64,000 nt of DNA, from positions 31,800 to 95,799 of the IMG/VR virus record IMGVR_UViG_3300027741_000040; one strand, written 5' to 3'. The notes under the pieces were generated by a model, which did not search any database, had not been told where the DNA came from, and saw only the letters and a program-made list of their open reading frames with translations. Position numbers and translations under genes: made by a program. Source of the DNA: a virus. This document shows positions 1-8,400 of the stretch, piece after piece; the first letter of the stretch is position 1, and every line of letters starts with the position of its first letter.

Positions 1-2
1 GA

Positions 3-3000
3 GACCCTCACGGGTCCATAATACATTCATTAAGCTATAGTGGTGATAGATATACTAAATTAGCCTATAACAACTCTTGGTATCATATTAAAGAGGACAA
101 GCAAAGTTCCTTCTCTACAGAATCATTTGATGAGAATACTTTTTCATCACAGGCTAATGCTACCGGAGATATTTATTCTTTCCAATATAATTCAGACGGT
201 ACTAATCTAGCCGGATCAAAAATGTATTGGAGTTCTGGGAATACGAATAAGCTACTATTAGGCTCTAGTTCGGAATCACTTGCCCATACTATTATTCCAA
301 CATCTGGTTCTGGTAATGTAATTTTTAATAATGACAGAACTAGTAGCGATTTTATTGTTCGTGGTAGCGGGAATAAAAACTTATGGTTCACCTATGACGG
401 CAGAATTGGTCTTAATATGCCTTCTGGTACCAGTCCCCAAACAATATTTCATATAGTAAACGATATTTGTCATGAAGGATTTAGAATAGAAAATAGAAGC
501 GCATGTCATGCTGCTAATATCACCTTATATCATAAACCTAGTGGTAATATATCTAATAATAGCATTGTTGGAGAGCTTACTCTAGCAGGAAAAAATAATG
601 CTAGTGGAAATAAAATAGATTATGTGAGAATTCTGTCTAGAGCAAAAGATCCTTCGGCTACTCCACAAGGAAGATTTGAATTGGTTGTAGAGTCTGCTGG
701 TAACGGAATATCCACTCTCGTTAGTGATCCTAGCGCTACTGTAGTAGGTTATTCTAATAATAGTTTAGTTGTTAGTGGTAATACTAGTAGTAAATTAGGT
801 TTTACTAATACTAATCTTAATCTAACTAACGCTACTGCTACACTAAAAGGCTCTACTATCAAGTTGGAGTCACAAAATATTGTTTTTGGCAGTGGTAATG
901 TTGGGACAGTCACTCTTCCGTCTTTAGTAGCCTCAAATATTCAAACAAATAATATTTATTTACCATCTATAGGTCCTAATACTGTCTTATCGACAGACTC
1001 AAACGGGAACGTATCCGCGGCATCTGCTACGGTAAGATTTCCATCTATTCCAGCTGACAGAATACTAACTACGGATGTTGGAGGTTCAGTTACTGGGGTA
1101 TATCGTACTGACTCGTTCTTCTATACTGATAGAGATATCACCTGGAATAAATATGCACAAAGAACGGCTAGTATATGCTTGAGACAAGTCATTTTAGATG
1201 CTGCTTGCCCAATAGAAGAATTTTCTGTTAATGATCAGATTGCGATAATTACAAATACACAAATATTTTATAGACAAATAACGTCACTAGATATTAGTGG
1301 TAATAATATTGTTGGTATGTTAGTCAATCAAAATTTGACAGCTAATACTGTGTCTAATGTTAGAATTATATCCATTACTAAAGGGGCATATCTAAACTTA
1401 GAGATGTACACAGAAAAGGGAACAGCAGCTGATGCAACATCTATTGTTCTTAGTTTAAGGCCCAATAAGAGCACAGTATTTAACGCTCAGCATAAAGATA
1501 TTGATTTTCTTGTTTATGGTCTGGATAATAGTCCCACCCTATCTATTAAAGCCAATAATGGAAGATCCTCTGCTCAATCTGGTGAATACTCTGTGTATGC
1601 CACACATCAAATGGGTAATCTATTCCCGGTTCCTGTTACTACACTAGGAGAGGGAGCAAATAATACTAATAATAGTGCTAATTATAATAGAACAGCCTCT
1701 GGTTTATTTAGCGGTATGGTTACGTCTGTTGGTACTAATGGATTACCAAGTTATTACGGAACATATGATCAAAACGGTAACGTAGCAGAATGGGTGGAGG
1801 ACCCAAGCACAGTTTCTACCTCGTCTTCTCAGTTTGCTGTTGGAGGATCATGGCTATCATCATCTGTTAATGCATTACGTAGTATCATACCGTATTCTGT
1901 TTCTAGTGGATATCAAGATGTTGGTTTTAGAGTTTCTAGCTCTTACGGCCTTGTAGACAGCTCCTATATTAGTAATGATCTTGGTTTTCGTTTTGTTTCT
2001 ATAGGTAATCTCAATAATAATGCTGATTTAAGTACCATATATACTAATAGTAGTAGTGGTACCCCAGTACCTTCTAGTATTAACAATTTGGGTGTGGTCA
2101 ACAAGAATTATCGTATAGGAATTACAGAAACCACCAACTCCCAATATGTTAAATTCTTAAATTCTGTAGCTTCTACCGACCCTTTTGGACTCTATGATTC
2201 TAATATGTCTGGCTCTTTAATCGGAGGCATTAGCAGATCAGGTATAGAGGGCTCATATAGCTATTATACCAAAACAAATATGGAAGCTAAGCCTGTAGTG
2301 TTTGTTGATTATTTATCTGCTATTAGATTCACAAACTGGCTACATAACGGTACCCCAACAGGCACTGGACTTAGTGATTTTGTTACCGAAGATGGAGCAT
2401 ATAGTCTATTTAGTTTAGGAAATAATACTTATCAGATCACCAAGAGTCCCTATCAAAAATATTCGTTACCCAGTCTGAATCAGTGGCATAAAGCAGCTTA
2501 TTTCGTTCCAGGAGAATCACTTGCTAGTAGCGGCACCTCTAGTGTATTAATTAGAAGAGATACTCCATATATAATAAACACAGGAGTTAGCGCTAGCGGT
2601 ACTTCATATATTAATTATGCTAGTTTAAGCGTTAGTGGATGGATATTTGCAGATAAATTAAAACTTGGAGATGGATCATTTAGTAGTAATATTGGTGACG
2701 ATAATAGCAGTCTATCATTATTAAATGGAACTCTTATATTACAATCTGGAGCTCAGTCTCAAAAAGCTCTTATTGGAAATCAAAATAATGTAATTATCAA
2801 TAATTCTGGTCCAGAATGGAATGGCACATACGGAAATGTAATATCTAATACTGGAATAGTACTATCTGCGAATGGAGATATGTCTCTTGTCTCAACTGGT
2901 GCGGTGAAAATATATTCCCCACAAAGCATTAGGATGAGTGGCCTTATTCTTGATTATCTGCAATATAAGAATTTAATAAAAGTAGACGTATCTGGATCCC

Positions 3001-4946
3001 CCATCGCGACATATAACGGAACACTCAGTGGCTTACTATTTAAAGAAAATACCTCGACTGCTACTGCCACCGATATAATGGTAATAGCAAATGGCAAAAT
3101 GACTATGCCTAGTGGGGGTATCAATAAGCCTTTATATCTTGATCAAAATCATGCAATCTCATCGTATTCCGGAATAGATCTGAATCAGGATGGAGTTACG
3201 GTCACCTCTTCGCTTACTGTTGACTCAATAAGAATTGGAAGCGGATTAGAATATTATAAAGGTAGTATTTTAACTCATAATGGAGCAGATCCGGCTACAT
3301 GGGAACCGGCAGAATATTTGAAAGCAGAAGGCATATTGTGGCACAGATATCCAAAACGTCCAGTAATGGTTTATCAAGATAAGTTGGTGTTCACAGATGC
3401 TTCTGCATCAACATTAGCAAGTGAATTTTCTTATAGTGATACTATTGCTGTTATCAACGCAGATACAAGAGAAACGAAGTATATTAAGGCTGCCTATGAG
3501 ACAAAAAATATAATCGATGGAGATCATCCAACGACTATCCCAACTGCAATATTCAGCAACGGCACCGAGCTTAGGTACTGTCCAAAAATCACTTGGTCTA
3601 GTGATGTTTGTTCTGGAGTATCCGGTTATGCATATTCTGTTACCAAAGGAGGATATTTATCAATACAGATTGAGCAAGAACATAATCAAGATATAAAGTC
3701 GTCATTTATATGTAGTCCTGATAGCACAGGGTATTATAAACCCAGTACATTAAATACTATTAGTACCAGACCAAATCAGCCCACTGCTTTTAATCTTTTG
3801 GGTGAGAATATTGATTTTGCAATTTATGGTGCCAAAAATACTCTCTATCATAGGTATGATGATGCATTATTCGGGCTAGGGGCCGACGGTTTGCCAGTAG
3901 GATTATCTCCAGCGCTAAAAATTAATGCTAGGGTCGATAATGCCGTTTATGGAGATGCCTCTTCTGGAGTATATTTTGCAGGATATACAGACGCTGGACG
4001 AACCATGCCTTCTGGATATGTAGTAGACGAAAGAGCCAAAATATCAATTAATACCAATAATAATTATCTAATATCGTCTATTCCAAGTGGAGCAAATAGT
4101 CTTGGTCTATATGCTGATCTATCAGTAAATGGATATACATATAGTAGTGGAATAATATCAAATAATATTTATTTAAGACCACTGCCTAATATTAGTGGTA
4201 CTGCTCAATATGTTATTAATGCTCCACTAACGATTAATCAATATGGACAAATTATTTCACAAGTTCCAGAAGCTGCCCCTACTATTCCTGGTAGTCCCAC
4301 TTCTATTATTGGAGAAGTAGGAAATAGTGCTGTTACATTGAACTGGGTAGAGCCAACCAATAACGGCGGAAGACGTATCATTAATTATTTGATAGAATAT
4401 TCTGTTAATCAAGGGGCTCTTTGGACAACATATACTAAACCAGTATCCTCATCAACAAGTCTATCTATAACTGGTTTAACTAATAATGTAGAATATTTAT
4501 TTAGAGTATCTGCAATCAATAGCATAGGCACTGGAGCTCCATCATTAGTATCTAGTTCATTTACTCCGCTTAGTAACAGACCATCACAACCCCGATCTCT
4601 CTCAGTAACCAGAGCATCCTTATCTGCTATATTAAGTTGGACAATACCAATCTATGGATCTCCCACAAACTATATAGTAGAATATTCAAGCGATAACGGA
4701 AATACATGGTCAACATATCCGGATCCAGACACGATTTCTACTAGCACCACAGTTACTGTGACCGGACTATCTGATTTTAATAGATATATATTTAGAGTTA
4801 AGGCAGAGAATGCTAATGGTTATGGAGCATATGCAGAGGTGATAAGTTTAGGAACAGATCCCTATGATCCTCCAACAGATCCGGTAAACGATAATACATC
4901 ATTATGGGATTTTGGTAAAATAACATTTACAGGAGTTTGTGTATGA
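3..4946 (+). CDS. Giant tail-fibre/structural protein, 5' end cut by window edge; rearranged FGE domain and two Fn3 domains
   Basis: The frame is open from the first bases, so the gene begins outside the window. The first in-frame ATG (222) is internal; residues below count from it. The body is Ser/Asn/Gly-rich repeats typical of phage fibres. A diverged module occurs twice (about 275-455 and 1030-1260; both contain a D-F-x-x-Y-G segment). Inside the first copy lies an FGE-sulfatase-type domain in two pieces in swapped order: the C-terminal half (about 456-574, GNVAEW at 519, GGSW at 541, GFRV at 568) before the N-terminal half (about 590-766, with YRIGITETTNSQYVKFLN, TEDGAYSL and LPSLNQWHKAAYF). 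Two Fn3 domains end the protein (about 1353-1450 and 1452-1547). It overlaps the next gene by ATGA. A virion location is inferred from composition and context. Confidence 0.85.
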   Translation, partial: DPHGSIIHSLSYSGDRYTKLAYNNSWYHIKEDKQSSFSTESFDENTFSSQANATGDIYSFQYNSDGTNLAGSKMYWSSGNTNKLLLGSSSESLAHTIIPTSGSGNVIFNNDRTSSDFIVRGSGNKNLWFTYDGRIGLNMPSGTSPQTIFHIVNDICHEGFRIENRSACHAANITLYHKPSGNISNNSIVGELTLAGKNNASGNKIDYVRILSRAKDPSATPQGRFELVVESAGNGISTLVSDPSATVVGYSNNSLVVSGNTSSKLGFTNTNLNLTNATATLKGSTIKLESQNIVFGSGNVGTVTLPSLVASNIQTNNIYLPSIGPNTVLSTDSNGNVSAASATVRFPSIPADRILTTDVGGSVTGVYRTDSFFYTDRDITWNKYAQRTASICLRQVILDAACPIEEFSVNDQIAIITNTQIFYRQITSLDISGNNIVGMLVNQNLTANTVSNVRIISITKGAYLNLEMYTEKGTAADATSIVLSLRPNKSTVFNAQHKDIDFLVYGLDNSPTLSIKANNGRSSAQSGEYSVYATHQMGNLFPVPVTTLGEGANNTNNSANYNRTASGLFSGMVTSVGTNGLPSYYGTYDQNGNVAEWVEDPSTVSTSSSQFAVGGSWLSSSVNALRSIIPYSVSSGYQDVGFRVSSSYGLVDSSYISNDLGFRFVSIGNLNNNADLSTIYTNSSSGTPVPSSINNLGVVNKNYRIGITETTNSQYVKFLNSVASTDPFGLYDSNMSGSLIGGISRSGIEGSYSYYTKTNMEAKPVVFVDYLSAIRFTNWLHNGTPTGTGLSDFVTEDGAYSLFSLGNNTYQITKSPYQKYSLPSLNQWHKAAYFVPGESLASSGTSSVLIRRDTPYIINTGVSASGTSYINYASLSVSGWIFADKLKLGDGSFSSNIGDDNSSLSLLNGTLILQSGAQSQKALIGNQNNVIINNSGPEWNGTYGNVISNTGIVLSANGDMSLVSTGAVKIYSPQSIRMSGLILDYLQYKNLIKVDVSGSPIATYNGTLSGLLFKENTSTATATDIMVIANGKMTMPSGGINKPLYLDQNHAISSYSGIDLNQDGVTVTSSLTVDSIRIGSGLEYYKGSILTHNGADPATWEPAEYLKAEGILWHRYPKRPVMVYQDKLVFTDASASTLASEFSYSDTIAVINADTRETKYIKAAYETKNIIDGDHPTTIPTAIFSNGTELRYCPKITWSSDVCSGVSGYAYSVTKGGYLSIQIEQEHNQDIKSSFICSPDSTGYYKPSTLNTISTRPNQPTAFNLLGENIDFAIYGAKNTLYHRYDDALFGLGADGLPVGLSPALKINARVDNAVYGDASSGVYFAGYTDAGRTMPSGYVVDERAKISINTNNNYLISSIPSGANSLGLYADLSVNGYTYSSGIISNNIYLRPLPNISGTAQYVINAPLTINQYGQIISQVPEAAPTIPGSPTSIIGEVGNSAVTLNWVEPTNNGGRRIINYLIEYSVNQGALWTTYTKPVSSSTSLSITGLTNNVEYLFRVSAINSIGTGAPSLVSSSFTPLSNRPSQPRSLSVTRASLSAILSWTIPIYGSPTNYIVEYSSDNGNTWSTYPDPDTISTSTTVTVTGLSDFNRYIFRVKAENANGYGAYAEVISLGTDPYDPPTDPVNDNTSLWDFGKITFTGVCV
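1587..2520 (+). other. Domain: FGE-sulfatase/C-type-lectin-like fold with halves in reversed order
   Basis: In ordinary FGE-sulfatase proteins the order is YRIGKYEVTN, then KPVxxVSWxDAxxFANWL, TEDGAYTL, LPTxxEWxKAAYY, ANY, YGTYDQxGNVWEW, RGGSW, GFRV. Here the segment from ATHQ through ANYN, YGTYDQNGNVAEW, GGSW and GFRV comes first (1587-1944). The segment from FVSIGN through KAAYFVPG follows (about 1989-2520). Together they make up one complete domain. A second short GFRF motif about 21 residues after the first GFRV could be a remnant of a tandem copy. The fold is the one used by variable proteins of diversity-generating retroelements, but no reverse transcriptase or template repeat is seen in the window. 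Confidence 0.75.
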
Positions 4947-5461
4947 AACTTAAGTTCAAAAGAGATGAAACAAGTAACGGTATCCCTGACTTTGCTCAGG
5001 TAGATGTTGGCGAACTAGTAATGAATAGCGTAACTGGTAAACTTTACACAAAGCTCATTGATGGTAGCTTGGTTGAATTTAGTAGTCAAAAAGTATGCTA
5101 TGGTCCAATTCCATCAATCTCATATTCAGAGGTTAATAATTTTTGTTGTTTTGGAGATCTATTAACTGTTACGGTCAGTGATCTTTTACCAGAACCAAAA
5201 ATTTATAGTTTTGAATTCACAGAACTAACCAATAATAACTCTACGGTAGTTGTAAATTCCCCAAGCTACAGCAACTATGTTGTTTCTGGAACACAAGGAA
5301 TACCAAACGGACAATCGGTACATTTAAGACAAGCGACCATACCGATTAATCTTAGTATTAATGGCACCAATAATATTAGTATATTTAAATTAGGAGTAGT
5401 ATCAAGTAATATTACAGTAACAGAAAAAACTATAGCCATATCGTGCAATACATGCTCATGA
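4943..5461 (+). CDS. Small virion-associated protein, 172 aa, unknown function
   Basis: The start is the ATG at 4943, which overlaps the upstream stop (ATGA) and has AGGAG seven bases before it. The N-terminus (residues 1-45) contains GELVMNSVTGKLYTKLIDG, a pattern common near the N-terminus of phage fibre and receptor-binding proteins. The rest is beta-rich, low in charge, with scattered cysteines (CCFG, CNTCS at the end). It lies between two giant fibre-like genes, so an accessory fibre or connector role is likely, but this is inference. Confidence 0.8.
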   Translation: MKLKFKRDETSNGIPDFAQVDVGELVMNSVTGKLYTKLIDGSLVEFSSQKVCYGPIPSISYSEVNNFCCFGDLLTVTVSDLLPEPKIYSFEFTELTNNNSTVVVNSPSYSNYVVSGTQGIPNGQSVHLRQATIPINLSINGTNNISIFKLGVVSSNITVTEKTIAISCNTCS

Positions 5462-5488
5462 GAATACTATAGAACATAGGAAACTAAT

Positions 5489-8400
5489 ATGATTAATATT
5501 TACGAACATAGTAGTCTAGAATGTGATTGTGGAATACTGGTTAATTTTAACCCAGTATTTTCTATTGTACCCCCGATAGGGAACGGTATTGCTCCAACAG
5601 GAGCCACCCCTAATCTACCATTAGAAGATACTTATGTTCTACACTTTAGCGTTAATTCTGTGTCACCATCCGGATCCTTGGTAACATTATCTCCAGATAC
5701 GTATACTATCAATAACAGTAGAATTTTCATACCTACCACTACTGTAAAAATTAACTCAAAATATAAAGTTAATACTCAAGCTTTATTAAAATTAGTTATT
5801 ACTGATGTTTATAATCAAGAGCTACATACTGAATATACTGAGGTAGTTTGTTTACCTGATGTTATTATTCGTCAAGGTACATCAGGACAAAACTCCATAG
5901 ATGAATCTGGACAAACTATTTCTTTAGATACTACAGATCTTGAAGTTGGAATGGATGTGACAGGTACCAATATTGATGGAACAGCTGTGGTTTCCAGAAT
6001 TATTGATAGAAGAACAATTAAAATAACAGGAAAAACCAAATCACTAGCTGGTATTTATACCTATAAATTTGCCAAAGCTTCTTGTGGAACAGTTGTTGAT
6101 GGTTTGCCAAGCTATATTTATTTGAACAAAGACAACAACTGGTCATATACATATAATGGTCAATTAATAGTAAAATTTGTACCAACAGATACTAATGCTA
6201 ATATAAGGGTGGTTCTTCCAGCAACAAACACCAAATTACCATCAAAAAATTCATATTATCAAATTCCTAATACAAGCTTATTTAAGCTAGTTGGTTTGGC
6301 AGTCCCTGGGAATTCTTCCATATGTAGTAAAGAAATTTGTCCATCAATATTAGGACAACTTATTTATGATGGAGACAGTTATGCTAATGGAGATAGCGTT
6401 ACGGTCGAATATAATGGATTCACCGTTTCTGGATCACTTAAAAGCCTACTAACCACATTATCTGAATCTCCATATGTTACTCCCACACTTACTCCTTCAG
6501 TAACTCCTTCTATTACTCCATCAATAACAATAACCCGCACCCCTACAGTTACGCCCACTGTTACTAGAACACCAACGGTAACTCCCACAGTAACGCCTAG
6601 TATAACACCGACGATCACCGTAACAAACACGATTACTCCTAGCATTACAGTTACTCCAACCATTACTATAACTCCTACAGTAAGCATTACGGCTACTCCC
6701 ACAATAACGCCAACCATTAGTATTACGCCGACAATTACTGTTACTTCCACAATTTCTCCAACCCCCACAATAACCATCACTCCGTCTAGATCAGCATCTC
6801 CAGCATATTATGTTTATGCTTGGGGAGATGATACTAATGGAGAGTATGGAACCGGGAATACAACAGCTTCAACGACTCCATTACTCACAGACACTAATAG
6901 TAGTTTTGTTAAGTTTGCATGTGGAGATAATCATACGGTAGCTATTAATAGTTATGGTGAATTATATTCTTGGGGAAGTAATGCTCTTGGTCAATTAGGA
7001 GACGGAACAACCAATGACACCTTGACACCCATCAGGATAGGAACTTCTAATGATTGGGTTGATATTCAAGCTAGTATTAATTATACTTTTGCACTTAATA
7101 GTAGTGGTAAAATATATGCATGGGGAAGTTCTTATGGATCATCTCCGACACTTATGTTTGGAACATGGAAAAAGATGAGTGCTGGCGGAACAAGTATGGC
7201 TATGATATCTATGGATAATAAACTATATACATTTGATTATGGTAATGGATTAGATATTAGCGCTAATAAAATCCAGGTTGGAACTAATAGTAATTGGGTC
7301 TCTATTTCAATGGGCAATACTAGCTTAGCAGCTATCAATAGTTTGGGTCAGCTATATGTAACCTCCTCTGCCGATTACCAGTATTCATCGAGCTATGGGT
7401 GGGCTTATATTTATACTTTAATTAAATATGGATCTGATACTAATTGGTCTTCTGTTGTATGTCTTGGAGGCATACCTCCCGGAGACGGATATTCTGAGGC
7501 TAGTATAATATTTGCTCTTAAAACTACTGGCGAAATTTATTATTACGGTAGGGACTGGTATGCTGCTTATAATGGCGTTTATTATGGTTATTCTAATTTT
7601 GGTTATATTGATCCTATGACTAAAATTGGAACATCTAGTAATTGGACACAAATTTTTGGAGTTATGAATAATACCGCTAGTAATCGTGGAATATTTAGAT
7701 TATATGCTATTAATAGTTCTAATCAGTTATATGGATTTGGAAATAGCAATAATTTAGGAACCGGACTGAGTGGAGGCTTTCTATCATCTCCAACGGCTAT
7801 CGGAGAACCAAACTGGGCATGGATAACAATGAATCCGGGGCGCCAACATGCTCTTGGTATTGTTTCTGCTAATTTAAGCTCTACTCCTACTCCAACAGTA
7901 ACACCAACTATCACCCCTACTCCAACAATTACTGTTACTTCTACTGTTACTCCAACGCTATCGTCCTGTCCTATAGACAATACTGATCCATATAGTGACA
8001 ATGTTTCATTATTATTACATTTTAATGGAGCTAATAATTCAACTTCGTTTGTTGATAGTAGTAAATACTCTAGTACAAATACCATTACTAGTGCTGGAAA
8101 TGCTAAAATATCCACAGACGATTATAAATTTGATAATAGTAGTTTGTATATAGATGGTGTTGGAGATTATTTGCAGATACCGGCTAATAGTTCTTTGTTT
8201 GGTTTTGGAACAGGCGATTTTACTGTTGAAGCGTGGATTAAAATTATTACTTATGGAAGTTATGATACTCAAATCCTTTCAACTGCTGGAAACTATTCGA
8301 ATTTTAGTTTTTCAGTTAAAAATAATGGAGTTTTGAATTTTTGGAATGGATCAGGCTCTACTTCATTCGGAGGAGCCAACACTGTTCCATTAAACCAATG

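Noticed and set aside
1321-1380. TTGACA inside the first fibre gene as a promoter
   Set aside because: No acceptable -10 box at the right spacing, and it is within coding sequence.
6379-6780. Open minus-strand frame opposite the Pro/Thr linker (Val/Gly/Met repeats), and a similar one at 8674-8889
   Set aside because: Low-complexity mirror of the TPT-encoding repeat; no ribosome binding site and no coding character of its own.
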